A stretch of DNA of 64,000 nt from Rhizobium sp. 16-449-1b (GTDB lineage Bacteria > Pseudomonadota > Alphaproteobacteria > Rhizobiales > Rhizobiaceae). The stretch is taken from NCBI RefSeq assembly GCF_017741935.1, contig NZ_JAGHMH010000030.1, positions 124,001 through 188,000 on the forward strand, read 5' to 3'. Shown one piece after another: positions 25,298 to 34,567 of the stretch. Positions within the stretch are counted from its first letter, which is position 1; the number at the start of each line of letters is the position of its first letter. A program made the position numbers and the translations under genes. Under the pieces are notes generated by a model, which saw nothing but the letters and a program-made list of their open reading frames with translations, was not told where the DNA came from and did no database searches.

Positions 25298-25381
25298 AAA
25301 AAGAATAACTAGTCTTTCTCCGACGGGATGCGCTGCTAGGCTGTCCGTCATGAACTTGAAGCCGAAACGAGGGAGCTTTTC

Positions 25382-25447
25382 ATGACCGACACAAAGACAA
25401 GAACGCACGGTCCGCGCGCGATGTGCCCCACCATGCCGGCCCGATAA
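25382..25447 (+). CDS. short leader peptide candidate (21 codons)
   Basis: GAGGGAGC is followed seven bases later by ATG 25382, opening a 21-codon frame. It encodes a basic peptide beginning MTDTKTRTHG and ending RAMCPTMPAR, with TAA at 25445. It contains one cysteine and three methionines near its end and lies 132 bp before the transporter gene, between the CTAT-N7-ATAG site and the SBP start. A leader with late sulfur amino acids ahead of a sulfur-compound operon could sense charged tRNA by ribosome stalling. No clear anti-terminator hairpin was found, so the role is a guess. Confidence 0.4.
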   Translation: MTDTKTRTHGPRAMCPTMPAR

Positions 25448-25578
25448 CGCCAAGCTTTCCGCACGCGCCTATCGCTCATGCACCCTTACAAGTCGCGGCG
25501 CTTAGCCGAGGCCTCGCACCCGCGCGTCTCCGCGACCCGTCGCATAACCAAGACATCACTCCATCATCTGGATCACCC

Positions 25579-27228
25579 ATGACCGAACGTTCCTCCCTGC
25601 TTTCTCTCTCCCGGCGCCGCCTGCTGATCACCACATCCGTGGCCGCGGGTGCAGCACTCTTTGCCTCGGCAACTCGTTTCGCGCAGGCCGCCGACGCGCC
25701 GAGCGAGGGTGGCGACATCACCTTCCTGATCGACTCCCTCGGCGACACCTGGATCCCCAACAACAGCGCGATCTCCAGCTTTCAGGGTCATATCTGGGGC
25801 CACGTCACCGACAAGCTGCTTTACGTCGACCAGGACGGCAAGGTCAGCCCGTGGCTGGTGGAGCGTTGGGAGCAGAATGACAAGGCCACCGAATTCACGC
25901 TTCATCTGAAGAGCGGCGTGACCTTCTCCGACGGAGCGCCGCTCGATGCGGCCGCCGTCGTTGCCAACCTCGATATCTGGTATGCGGGCCGCAAGAACGA
26001 AGGCATCAATCCGATCGGCCTCTTCCCCAAGACTTATGACCACGCCGAAGCCGTCGATGCCGGCACGGTGAAGGTCTTCTTCAAGAAGCCGACGCTCGGC
26101 TTCATACCGACGCTCGGCTATCACGGATCGATCCTGATCTCTCCCAAGAGCATCGCGCTGCCGGCCGCTGAGCAGGCCGACCTCAGCAAGACCGCCGGCA
26201 GCGGCCCGTTTGTGGTGGAAAGCTGGAAAGAGGGCGACCACGTCACGCTGGTCAAGCGCAAGGACTACAACTGGGGACCGGAAGCCGTCGGCCACACCGG
26301 CCCCGCCTTCCTCGATTCCATCACCTACAAGCTGGTGTCGGAACCATCCCTCAGGGTCGCCTCGGTTCAATCCGGCCAAGCCGACATCGCCTACAACGCC
26401 TCTCCCCAGGAGCTGAAGTCGCTCAAGGACGAGGGTTTCACCATCGCCACGCCACGTTATCTCGGCTTCGTCAATGGCTGGGCAGTCAACACCAAACTGG
26501 CGCCTTATGACGACGTCAAGGTTCGCCAGGCCCTGCAGGCCGGCATCAACCGGCAGGAAATCATCGACACCGTCTATACGCCGGACTGGAAGCTGGCGAC
26601 GTCGTTCATCCAGAGCAACGTGCCGGGCGCGACCGATCACAGCGATCTTCTGAGCTACAATCCCGAGAAGGCCGAAAAGCTGCTCGACGAGGCAGGTTGG
26701 GCGAAGGGTGCCGACGGCATTCGCAGCAAGGACGGCAAGCCGCTGGTGCTGACCATCCATTCCAACCCCTATCTCGCCACCTCGAAGTCCGTCGACGAAC
26801 TGATCGCCCAGCAACTCGGCAAGATCGGCTGGAAGGTCGCCATCCGGGCCTATGACGTCGTCACCTTCGGCGAAAAAGTGAAGTTCGGCGGCGCAGCCGT
26901 CCCGACCTATGAGGTGACGCGCAGCTTCATCGACGCCGGCACGGTCGCCAGCATCCTGACAAACGCGAACAATGGCGAGAACTGGTTCGCGCTCGACGAC
27001 CGCGACGCCAAGCTCAACGACCTGCGCGACAAGATCGCCGGCGCCGGTTCCATCGACGAGCGCAAGCCGCTGCTCGACGACCTGCAGCAGTACATCCTCG
27101 ACCAGGGCTATTTCATCCCGCGCACGCAGATCGTCCAGCGCATCTACGTGCAGTCGCCGAAGCTGAAGGGCGAGGTCTACAACGGCGTTGCCTACGCCAG
27201 CTACTACACGGCCTCGCTCGTCGGCTGA
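25579..27228 (+). CDS. family 5 ABC transporter substrate-binding protein (DppA/OppA-like)
   Basis: The 549-residue exported protein has a twin-arginine-type signal (LSRRRLLITTSVAAGAALFA, cleavage near AQA|AD). The body follows the SBP_bac_5 pattern: WLVERWEQNDKATEFTLHLK, GVTFSDGAPLDAAAVVANLD, GSGPFVVESWKEGDHVTLVK and VRQALQAGINRQEIIDTVY. A longer frame reaches back to 25423, but only ATG 25579 gives a signal peptide. It heads a transporter operon whose enzymes are flavin monooxygenases, so an organosulfur or related compound rather than a peptide is the likely ligand. Confidence 0.9.
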   Translation: MTERSSLLSLSRRRLLITTSVAAGAALFASATRFAQAADAPSEGGDITFLIDSLGDTWIPNNSAISSFQGHIWGHVTDKLLYVDQDGKVSPWLVERWEQNDKATEFTLHLKSGVTFSDGAPLDAAAVVANLDIWYAGRKNEGINPIGLFPKTYDHAEAVDAGTVKVFFKKPTLGFIPTLGYHGSILISPKSIALPAAEQADLSKTAGSGPFVVESWKEGDHVTLVKRKDYNWGPEAVGHTGPAFLDSITYKLVSEPSLRVASVQSGQADIAYNASPQELKSLKDEGFTIATPRYLGFVNGWAVNTKLAPYDDVKVRQALQAGINRQEIIDTVYTPDWKLATSFIQSNVPGATDHSDLLSYNPEKAEKLLDEAGWAKGADGIRSKDGKPLVLTIHSNPYLATSKSVDELIAQQLGKIGWKVAIRAYDVVTFGEKVKFGGAAVPTYEVTRSFIDAGTVASILTNANNGENWFALDDRDAKLNDLRDKIAGAGSIDERKPLLDDLQQYILDQGYFIPRTQIVQRIYVQSPKLKGEVYNGVAYASYYTASLVG

Positions 27229-27261
27229 CGCGCGAACACCTGAAACATGTGAGGCATCGGC

Positions 27262-28272
27262 ATGAACAATGTCTACCTAACCTACGCCGCCAAACGGCTC
27301 GGCCAGGCTGCCGTCGTCATCCTGCTGGCCTATGTGTTCACCTTCGTGGTCGTCAGCATCCTGCCTGGCGACCCGATCACCAGCGTCCTGCGCAACCCGC
27401 AAAACGGCTTCAGCGAAGAAGAGATCGCCGAGATCATCGCCGCACAGGGGCTCGACAAGCCTGTCATCGTGCAGCTGTGGAACGCGCTTTCCGGCTTCCT
27501 GACCGGCGATCTCGGCATGTCGATGCGTTCCAACAGGCCCGTGGCCACCCTAATCGGCGAGGTGCTGCCCTCGACGCTCATCCTGGCGGCCGCCGGCCTT
27601 GCGGTCGCGTTGGTGCTCGCCATGGCGGTCGCCTATGGCACCCGCTTCGTGCCCAAGCGGTTCGGACAGGGGTTGCTGCGTGGTTTTCCGTCGCTCTTTC
27701 TCTCAGTACCGAATTTCGTCATCGGTCTGGTGCTGATCCACGTCTTCGGCTTCCAGCTCGGCCTCTTCCGGGTGATCAACCCCGACAGCGCCTGGGCGAC
27801 CTTCTTTGCCGCCGTCGCACTTGGCATTCCCGTCTCCGCGCAGATCGCCGAAGTTCTGATCGCCAATCTCGACAAGGAAGCGGAGCAGGAATACGCCGCC
27901 GTTGCCCGCAGCCGCGGCATCGGCCAGATGCGCCTCTTCGTCCGACATCTCCTCAAGCCCGCCTCGCTGCCCGTCGTCACCGTCGTGGCGCTGACCATCG
28001 GCGAGTTGCTCGGCGGCTCGCTGATCACAGAGACCGTGTTCGGACGCACCGGCGTCGGCAGCCTTGTGCAGCGATCGGTGAGCACGCAGGACTTGCCGGT
28101 GCTGCAGGCGATCGTCTCGCTTGGCGCCGTCGTCTTCGTGCTCGTCAACCTGATCGCCGATCTCCTCTACCCGCTGCTCGATCCTCGCGTGAAACTCCTC
28201 GGGGCCGCGAAGCGTCGCCCGACAACGGCCGATGATAGCGCACTCGGCACGACAACGGCGGTGCATCCATGA
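27262..28272 (+). CDS. ABC transporter permease, DppB type
   Basis: The 336-residue protein has the standard DppB N-terminus (AAKRLGQAAVVILLAYVFTF, VVSILPGDPI) and about six helices. The EAA loop is EQEYAAVARSRGIGQMRLFV, and GELLGGSLITETVFGRTGVG is conserved in the group. It would pair with the next gene's product as the channel for the family-5 binding protein. Its stop overlaps the next start as ATGA. Confidence 0.92.
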   Translation: MNNVYLTYAAKRLGQAAVVILLAYVFTFVVVSILPGDPITSVLRNPQNGFSEEEIAEIIAAQGLDKPVIVQLWNALSGFLTGDLGMSMRSNRPVATLIGEVLPSTLILAAAGLAVALVLAMAVAYGTRFVPKRFGQGLLRGFPSLFLSVPNFVIGLVLIHVFGFQLGLFRVINPDSAWATFFAAVALGIPVSAQIAEVLIANLDKEAEQEYAAVARSRGIGQMRLFVRHLLKPASLPVVTVVALTIGELLGGSLITETVFGRTGVGSLVQRSVSTQDLPVLQAIVSLGAVVFVLVNLIADLLYPLLDPRVKLLGAAKRRPTTADDSALGTTTAVHP

Positions 28273-29114
28273 GCCTCGTTTCCAATCTCTCCCTCTCGAA
28301 CGCAGGCTCAGGTCGGCTCGCCGCTCTGCGCCTCCCTGCCACCGTCGCGCTGTCATTGGCGATCATCGCGATCGTGATCGGATGGTCGATCGCGCCGCAG
28401 CTGTTCACGAGCCATAGCCCTGTTATCGGCGTACCCGCCGACAAGCTGCTGGGACCGAGCTTCGCGCATTGGTTTGGCACCGATCATCTCGGCCGCGATG
28501 TCTATGCCCGCGTCGTCTTCGGCACCGCCTCGTCGGTCTCCAGCGCGCTCGTCGCCGTCGTCATCGGCGTCGTGGCAGGCGGGTTGATCGGGCTGGTCGC
28601 GGGTTTCCTCGGCGGATGGGTCGATATCGTCTTCGCACGGCTGGTCGATGTGCTGCTCTCCATTCCCAAGTTTTTGCTGGCAGTCATCGTGGTGACGGCC
28701 ATCGGCTTCGAGACCATCAACGCCGCCATCGCGACCGGTGTCTCGGCCGTCGCCTTCTTCGCGCGCGTCACGCGCTCGGAGGTCATCAAGACCCGGCAGT
28801 CGACCTTCGTCGAGGCCTCATTCCTGTCGGGCGGTTCGCGCTGGTACATCCTCTTGCGCCACGTGCTGCCGAACGCCTCGCGCTCGGTGCTGCCGCTCGC
28901 CGTTCTGCAATTCGGCGAGTCGATCCTCGTTATCGCCAGCCTTGCCTTCCTCGGCTACGGCGACCCGCCGCCAGCCTCCGATTGGGGCCTGCTGATCTCG
29001 ATCGGCAAGGATTATCTCAAATGGCCCTGGCTCGTTTATGCACCCGCTTTCGTCACGATCGCGACCGTCCTCTCTGTGAACAGGATCAGCCGATGGCTTC
29101 GCAAAACAGACTGA
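28269..29114 (+). CDS. ABC transporter permease, DppC type
   Basis: The 281-residue permease carries the DppC signature HWFGTDHLGRDVYARVVFGT. It has five to six helices, an EAA loop FVEASFLSGGSRWYILLRHV and the terminal LAFLGYGDPPPASDWGLLI. It is coupled to dppB-like by ATGA and overlaps the fused ATPase gene by 22 bases. Confidence 0.92.
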   Translation: MSLVSNLSLSNAGSGRLAALRLPATVALSLAIIAIVIGWSIAPQLFTSHSPVIGVPADKLLGPSFAHWFGTDHLGRDVYARVVFGTASSVSSALVAVVIGVVAGGLIGLVAGFLGGWVDIVFARLVDVLLSIPKFLLAVIVVTAIGFETINAAIATGVSAVAFFARVTRSEVIKTRQSTFVEASFLSGGSRWYILLRHVLPNASRSVLPLAVLQFGESILVIASLAFLGYGDPPPASDWGLLISIGKDYLKWPWLVYAPAFVTIATVLSVNRISRWLRKTD

Positions 29115-30817
29115 ACACCGCCTTCATCGCCCATCATGACACCGTCGTCTCGCCCGGCGCGGCGCCGCTCTTGGCCGTCGAAAATCTCTCGGTGTCCTAT
29201 GGACGCCAGGAGGTGGTCCATGGCGTCGATTTCGAACTCGGACAAGGCAAGAGCCTCGCGCTCATCGGCGAATCCGGATCGGGCAAATCGACGATCGCGC
29301 GCGCCGTGTTGCGGCTGCTGCCGAGTGGCGGCGCAGCGAATGGGAAGATCGTGTTCGGCGGTAAGGACATACTGGCGCAATCCGAGCGCCAGTTCCGGCC
29401 GCTACGCGGACGCAAGATCGGCTTTGTGCCACAGGATCCGGGCAACGCGCTCAATCCCGTTCGCACCATCGGCGCGCAAGCAATGGAAGCGGCGGCGCTG
29501 ACCGATGAGCCCAACGCGGCGATCCGCAAGGCGCTCATCCTTGAAGCCTTCGCGCAGGTCGGCCTCGACAATCCCGCCCGCGTCTACGAATCCTACCCGC
29601 ACCAGCTTTCCGGCGGCATGCTGCAGCGTGTGCTGATCGGTCTCGCCGTGCTACCCCGCCCCGCGCTTCTCGTCGCAGACGAGCCGACCTCGGCGCTCGA
29701 CGTCACCATCCAAAAGCGGATCCTCGATCTGCTGTCGCGCCTGCAGCACGAACTCGACATCAGCCTTCTCCTCATCACCCACGACTTGGCGATCGCCGCC
29801 GAGCGCGCGGATTCGCTGGTTGTGCTGAAGAACGGCACCGTGCAGGAAGCCGGCCGGACATCGACGGTCTTCGCCGCGCCGGCATCCGACTATGCCCGCA
29901 AGCTGCATGCCGATGTTCCAGCCCTCAATCCGAACCGCTACGCGAGGCTTCGCGACCCCGGCCTCGCGCTTCTCAAGGACAGCAGCCGCGTGCCGAAAAT
30001 CACCGTCGGTGGCGTGACGAAGCGGTTCACGGTCGACGGCAAGACGCTGACGGCGGTGGACGACATCTCCTTCGAGGTCCCCGCGGGAACTACGCATGCG
30101 CTGGTCGGCGAATCCGGCTCAGGCAAGACGACCACCATCCGGCTGCTGCTCGGACTGGAGGAGCCCGACAGCGGCGCGATCACCGTCGCCGGCGAAACGG
30201 TGACTGGCCAAAGCCGGACCGCGTTGCGCTCCGTGTGGCGCCACCTGCAGCTCGTCTATCAGAACCCGTTCACCTCGCTCGACCCGACGTGGAAGGTCGA
30301 GCATCTCGTTCGCGAGCCGCTTGACAGGTTCAAGATCGGTACGCGTAGGGAGCGTGATCTTCGCGTCCGCGAGGCCCTGGCCGATGTCGGGCTTGGCGAG
30401 CATCTGCTGGGCCGCAAGCCGGGCGCGCTATCCGGCGGCCAGCGGCAACGCGTGGCGATTGCCAGATCGCTGGTGCTGAGGCCTGATGTCATCGTGCTCG
30501 ACGAACCGACCTCCGCGCTCGATGTCAGTGTTCAGGCCGATATCGTCGAGGTGCTGCTGTCGCTGCAGGCAAAACTCGGCTTGACCTATGTCTTCGTCTC
30601 CCACGATCTGGCGCTGGTGCGACAGCTCGCGCACACCGTCTCGGTCATGCGGCAGGGCCGCATCGTCGAGCATGGAACGGTCGCCGAAATCTTCGGCGCG
30701 CCGAAGGATCCCTACACCGCGTCCCTGCTGGAATCGATCCCCGCGGGGATCGCCGAAGCCGCTCCGGCTCCGCGCGGTAAGCTCCGACAAGTCAAGCGTC
30801 AGGAGCAAATCGCATGA
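29093..30817 (+). CDS. fused dipeptide-type ABC ATPase (DppD-DppF in one chain)
   Basis: The 574-residue protein has two complete nucleotide-binding domains. The first has GESGSGKST, LSGGMLQRV, LLVADEPTSALDV and LLITHDLA. The second has GESGSGKTT, LSGGQRQRV, VIVLDEPTSALDV and VFVSHDLA. Both signatures look functional. ATG 29093 starts inside the permease gene; a longer open frame to 28469 is the permease read out of frame. It energises the family-5 importer. The fused form is common in rhizobial systems. The stop overlaps the next start as ATGA. Confidence 0.92.
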   Translation: MASQNRLNTAFIAHHDTVVSPGAAPLLAVENLSVSYGRQEVVHGVDFELGQGKSLALIGESGSGKSTIARAVLRLLPSGGAANGKIVFGGKDILAQSERQFRPLRGRKIGFVPQDPGNALNPVRTIGAQAMEAAALTDEPNAAIRKALILEAFAQVGLDNPARVYESYPHQLSGGMLQRVLIGLAVLPRPALLVADEPTSALDVTIQKRILDLLSRLQHELDISLLLITHDLAIAAERADSLVVLKNGTVQEAGRTSTVFAAPASDYARKLHADVPALNPNRYARLRDPGLALLKDSSRVPKITVGGVTKRFTVDGKTLTAVDDISFEVPAGTTHALVGESGSGKTTTIRLLLGLEEPDSGAITVAGETVTGQSRTALRSVWRHLQLVYQNPFTSLDPTWKVEHLVREPLDRFKIGTRRERDLRVREALADVGLGEHLLGRKPGALSGGQRQRVAIARSLVLRPDVIVLDEPTSALDVSVQADIVEVLLSLQAKLGLTYVFVSHDLALVRQLAHTVSVMRQGRIVEHGTVAEIFGAPKDPYTASLLESIPAGIAEAAPAPRGKLRQVKRQEQIA

Positions 30818-31896
30818 CCATCGCCGCATCCGCCAATACCGTGCCTGTGGGCTTCCGGCCGAAGCAACGGCTGGGTTTCAACACGCGCGTGTCGTTCAGC
30901 GACGATACCGGGCCGGCTCAAGGCCTGACGGATGGTATCGAGCTGTTCAGGCAGGCCGAGGCGCTCGGCTACCAATCGGGCTGGGCCTATCAGCGGCACT
31001 TCGACCACTATCTGTCCTCGCCGCTCCCCTTCTTCGCCGCCGCCGGCCAGCACACCAGCCGCATCACGCTGGGATCAGCGGTGATCCCGATGCGCTATCA
31101 GGATCCGATCCTGCTTGCCGAGGCCGCCGGCACCACCGATCTCCTGATCGGCGGGCGGCTGGAGCTCGCGATCTCGACGGGCGCGAACGCGGCCTTCGAC
31201 GCCGTGTTCGGCGCCACCGACACCGATGCGCGCACCGAAGCCAAGCGCCGCCAGGCGCGGTTTCTCGCGGCGATTTCGGGCAAAGTGCTTCATACCGTGA
31301 CCGAACCCGGCCAGGGTGCCCCTGAAGGCGCCGAGCTGCGGGTAACACCGCACAGCCCGACATTGCGCGCGCGTATCCGCCAGGGCTCGGCGAGCCTGAG
31401 CTCGGCCGTGCAGGCGGCGGAGCTCGGCATCGGGCTGATCTCGGGAACCGTTCTGCATGACCTCGACGAGGGCGAGACCTTCGGGCAGTACCAGGCCCGG
31501 ATCATCGAAGCCTACCGGTCGACCTGGCGCAGGCTCTGGAAAACCGAACCGCCTCCCGTCGCCGTCGCCGCCTCGATCCTTGTCGGCACAAATGGCGACC
31601 TCCGCGAGAAATACGCCGCCTACGATCTCGAGCGGCGAACCAAGGGCATTGCTGCATCGCGCCCCAACGGCGCGCTCGCGCCGCCCACGCAATCCGCCGA
31701 TCTCAGGATCTCGCCGGTGTTTCAAGGCTCGCCCGACGAGGTGATCGACGCCGTCTTCAACGACCCAGGCCTTGCGGCCGCCGACGAGGTGGTGCTGTTC
31801 CTACCCCCCGCCTTCGGCCTTGCCGACAACATCAGGCTGTTGACCGACCTTTCCCGCACGGTTGCGCCAGCGCTCGGCTGGACACCCGGATTTTAG
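30814..31896 (+). CDS. LLM-class flavin-dependent oxidoreductase
   Basis: The 360-residue luciferase-like TIM-barrel protein shows LGFNTRVSFSDDTGPAQGLT, ITLGSAVIPMRYQDPILLAE and TTDLLIGGRLELAIS, as in bacterial luciferase relatives that use reduced FMN or F420. It is translationally coupled to the transporter ATPase and closes that operon, so it probably attacks the imported compound. The substrate is unknown. Cleavage of a C-S bond in a sulfur compound is a reasonable inference from the SsuD-like gene 160 bp further on. Confidence 0.85.
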   Translation: MTIAASANTVPVGFRPKQRLGFNTRVSFSDDTGPAQGLTDGIELFRQAEALGYQSGWAYQRHFDHYLSSPLPFFAAAGQHTSRITLGSAVIPMRYQDPILLAEAAGTTDLLIGGRLELAISTGANAAFDAVFGATDTDARTEAKRRQARFLAAISGKVLHTVTEPGQGAPEGAELRVTPHSPTLRARIRQGSASLSSAVQAAELGIGLISGTVLHDLDEGETFGQYQARIIEAYRSTWRRLWKTEPPPVAVAASILVGTNGDLREKYAAYDLERRTKGIAASRPNGALAPPTQSADLRISPVFQGSPDEVIDAVFNDPGLAAADEVVLFLPPAFGLADNIRLLTDLSRTVAPALGWTPGF

Positions 31897-31959
31897 CCTC
31901 AGGCAGAGCAGACATCGCGACCACTGCCTTCATTCAAAGCCGCCAGGCAGCAAAATATT

Positions 31960-31974
31960 CTATCTTTTCTATAG
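31960..31974. promoter_or_regulatory. CTAT-N7-ATAG inverted repeat, site 2 of 4
   Basis: CTAT CTTTTCT ATAG sits 80 bp upstream of the SsuD-like gene in an AT-rich 157-bp gap. Spacing to the start is close to that of sites 1 and 3, which supports a shared regulator. Confidence 0.6.
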
Positions 31975-32053
31975 AAATAGAAATGCCTCTCTTCATTCTC
32001 AATTCGCCACTGCTTAACGTCCAAGCACTGGCCGTCACCATCAAGGAGCTCCC

Positions 32054-33157
32054 ATGACTGCGGAATTCATCAGCGTAAGCTTTCCAAACGCGTCGAACGA
32101 CCTGAACCCGCTGCCGGATGCGCCCGTCGACCCGCTCTTTTTGGAACGCTACGCACGCGCCCTTGACGACTACGGCTTCAACTACACACTCATCCCATAC
32201 TCTTCGTCGTCCTTCGATCCCTTCACCCTCGGCGCCACGGTGCTGGCGCATACCAAGAACATCAAGATCATCGTCGCGCTGCGGCCGAACACGGTCTATC
32301 CGACCGTGGCGGCGAAATCGCTCGCGACGCTCGACCAGCTGAGCGGCGGCCGCGTGGTCGTCCACTTCATCGCCGGCGGCAGCGACGACGAGCAGGCGCG
32401 CGAAGGCGACTTCCTCAACAAGGAAGAGCGCTACGAGCGCCAGGAAGAGTACATTCGCATCCTGCGCCTTGCCTGGACATCGAAGGAACCCTTCGACTTC
32501 GATGGGAAATACTATCAGTTCAAGCAGTTCCGCAGCGCCGTTCGCCCCACCAACGGTCTCATCCCGATCTCGCTCGGCGGCTCCTCGGATGCAGCCTATC
32601 GCATCGGCGGCTCGCTCTGCGACATCTTCGGGCTCTGGGGCGAGCCGCTCAAGGAAACCAAGCAGCAGATCGACCGGATCTACGCCGAAGCCGCGAAGGC
32701 CGGCCGCACGGATCGTCCGCGCATCTGGGTCACCTTCCGCCCGATCGTCGCCGAAACCGACGAACTCGCCTGGGAAAAAGCTCACAAGGTTCTCGATCAG
32801 CTGACCGCCAACCGCCAGAAGGGTTTGGCACGCGCGCCGATCAACGCCACGCCGCCAGCCAATGTGGGCTCGCAGCGTCTGCTCGATATCGCGGCTCGCG
32901 GCGACGTGCATGACCGGGCGCTCTGGTATCCGACGGTGACCGCCACCAATGCAAGCGGCGCGACCACCGCGCTCGTGGGTTCGCCGCGCACCATCGCGGA
33001 TTCGATCCTCGACTATATCGAACTCGGCGCCGACCTGATCTCCATCCGAGGCTATGACAATTTCAACGATGCGGTCGACTATGGGCGCTACATCCTGCCG
33101 CTGGTGCGCGAGGGCATCCGCGAGCGGGAGAACGCCAAGAAGAAGAACGCCGCATGA
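32054..33157 (+). CDS. SsuD-like FMNH2-dependent alkanesulfonate monooxygenase family protein
   Basis: The 367-residue LLM enzyme contains the SsuD-type stretch GGRVVVHFIAGGSDDEQARE, GDFL then ERYERQEEYIRILRL, and RPTNGLIPISLGGSSDAAYR in the barrel. SsuD splits alkanesulfonates to aldehyde and sulfite with FMNH2 and O2; this length (E. coli SsuD about 381) fits. An FMN reductase that can supply FMNH2 is encoded two genes downstream. GGAGC lies ahead of ATG 32054. It is first in its own unit behind CTAT-N7-ATAG site 2. It may act on sulfonates or another sulfur compound. Confidence 0.85.
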   Translation: MTAEFISVSFPNASNDLNPLPDAPVDPLFLERYARALDDYGFNYTLIPYSSSSFDPFTLGATVLAHTKNIKIIVALRPNTVYPTVAAKSLATLDQLSGGRVVVHFIAGGSDDEQAREGDFLNKEERYERQEEYIRILRLAWTSKEPFDFDGKYYQFKQFRSAVRPTNGLIPISLGGSSDAAYRIGGSLCDIFGLWGEPLKETKQQIDRIYAEAAKAGRTDRPRIWVTFRPIVAETDELAWEKAHKVLDQLTANRQKGLARAPINATPPANVGSQRLLDIAARGDVHDRALWYPTVTATNASGATTALVGSPRTIADSILDYIELGADLISIRGYDNFNDAVDYGRYILPLVREGIRERENAKKKNAA

Positions 33158-33162
33158 TGCAT

Positions 33163-33240
33163 GCGGTCCGGCCGCAGCGCCGGACCGCAGCTATCTCAGC
33201 GTCCGCCTGAAAAGGCATCCTCACGTGATCGCGAGGATGC
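33163..33240 (+). other. two tandem stem-loops between ssuD-like and dehydrogenase genes
   Basis: GCGGTCCGGC / GCCGGACCGC (33163-33188) is a perfect 10-bp stem. GCATCCTC / GAGGATGC (33215-33240) is an 8-bp stem. They fill the 108-bp gap. No T run follows either one, so mRNA stabilisation or partial termination is more likely than a full stop. Confidence 0.5.
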
Positions 33241-33265
33241 TCTCCGACAGCCAGAAGGCCTCAGC

Positions 33266-34447
33266 ATGCCCTATAACCAGATCGCCCTTGATGACGCCGT
33301 GCGCATCCTTGCGGAAGCAGCACCGGAAGCCGATCAGACAGGCCAGTTTCCCTGGGCCGGCATTCGTGCCGTCCATGAAGCTGGATTGCTCGAAAGCACG
33401 GTTTCCAGCCGCTACGACGGCAAGGGCGGGACGCTGAGCGATGCCGCCCATATCCTCGCGGCACTCGGGCGGGGCGATCCTTCGGTGGCGCTGATCAGCG
33501 CCATGACGATTTTCAATCATCTCGGCCAGGCCACCAAGAGCCACTGGCCTGATGATCTCTATCGGCGCCTGCTGACCGAGGCGAAGGAGCGTCCGCTGCT
33601 CCTCAATGCCGCCCGCGTCGAGCCGGAACTCGGCTCGCCCGCCCGCGGCGGCCTTCCCGCCACCGTCGCGCGCCGTACGCCGAACGGCTGGGCGATCACC
33701 GGCCGCAAGCGTTTCGTCACGGGCGCGCACGGGCTAACCCATTTCCTCGTCTGGGCGCATACGGACGAACTTTCCGCCCGCGTCGGGACATTCGTCGTGC
33801 CGAACGGCCTGCCGGGCATCCGCGTCATCGAGAATTGGAAGAGCCTCGGCATGCGCGCAACGGGCTCGCATGACGTCGAATATGTCGATGTCGAGGTCCC
33901 CACGGAAAACGCACTGGAGTTAGTCGACCCATCCGTCGCCCAGCAGGACAACCGCGCCCACGCCGCGATGAACCTCGCGCTGACCGCGATCTATCTCGGC
34001 GCCGCCGAAGCCGCGCAATCGGCCTTCATCCGTTTCGCCCACGAACGCATTCCCTCCAACCTCGGCCACCCGATCGCGCGGACCGAGAGGTTCGTCACTC
34101 TCTCGGGCGAGATCGACCTTTTGGTTTCCGGCGCCCGCGAGATCATCTTCGGCGCGCTGGCATCGACGGATGGCGCTGCCGAAAGATTGATCCGGGCCCG
34201 CCTGATCGCCGGCCGCCAGTTGCGCGAGGCGGTGCAGATCGCCGTGCGCGGCCTTGGCAATCCCGGCCTCAATGCCGATCTCGGCATCGAGCGGCATTTC
34301 AGGGACGTTCAATCGGTTTTGGTGCACGCGCCGCAGGAGGACACGTCGATCTCGATGCTGGGCCGCGCCGCCTATCAGAAATGGAACGCCGAGGAGGCCG
34401 CTCGCTTTGAGCGCTCCCCGGTCATACCGGCCCTCAAGACGGCATAG
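33266..34447 (+). CDS. acyl-CoA-dehydrogenase-like flavin monooxygenase (SfnB/DszC group)
   Basis: The 393-residue protein has the three acyl-CoA dehydrogenase domains: helical N-terminus with FPWAGIRAVHEAGLLESTVS, beta domain with GWAITGRKRFVTGAHGLTHF and SLGMRATGSHDVEYVDVEVP, and helical C-terminus with RQLREAVQIAVRGLGNPGLN. The usual catalytic glutamate pattern is not evident, and the context is sulfur scavenging. It therefore more likely belongs to the flavin-dependent monooxygenase branch that includes SfnB and DszC. ATG 33266 follows AAGG and avoids the long spurious extension to 33161. Confidence 0.82.
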   Translation: MPYNQIALDDAVRILAEAAPEADQTGQFPWAGIRAVHEAGLLESTVSSRYDGKGGTLSDAAHILAALGRGDPSVALISAMTIFNHLGQATKSHWPDDLYRRLLTEAKERPLLLNAARVEPELGSPARGGLPATVARRTPNGWAITGRKRFVTGAHGLTHFLVWAHTDELSARVGTFVVPNGLPGIRVIENWKSLGMRATGSHDVEYVDVEVPTENALELVDPSVAQQDNRAHAAMNLALTAIYLGAAEAAQSAFIRFAHERIPSNLGHPIARTERFVTLSGEIDLLVSGAREIIFGALASTDGAAERLIRARLIAGRQLREAVQIAVRGLGNPGLNADLGIERHFRDVQSVLVHAPQEDTSISMLGRAAYQKWNAEEAARFERSPVIPALKTA

Positions 34448-34567
34448 CGAGAAGGCCGCACGGCATCTCGATATCCTCTTGCACCTGAAACATCTGCATG
34501 TGCGAACCGGCCTTTCAGACCAGTCGCACCCCTCGAATAAGCGGGAAGGCCCGTGAAAGGAACTTTG

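Noticed and set aside
25573..26814. 413-codon minus-strand open frame
   Set aside because: Antisense shadow of the family-5 binding protein.
28469..29092. Extension of the fused ATPase to 782 residues
   Set aside because: The extension is the DppC-like permease in another frame; homology starts at ATG 29093.
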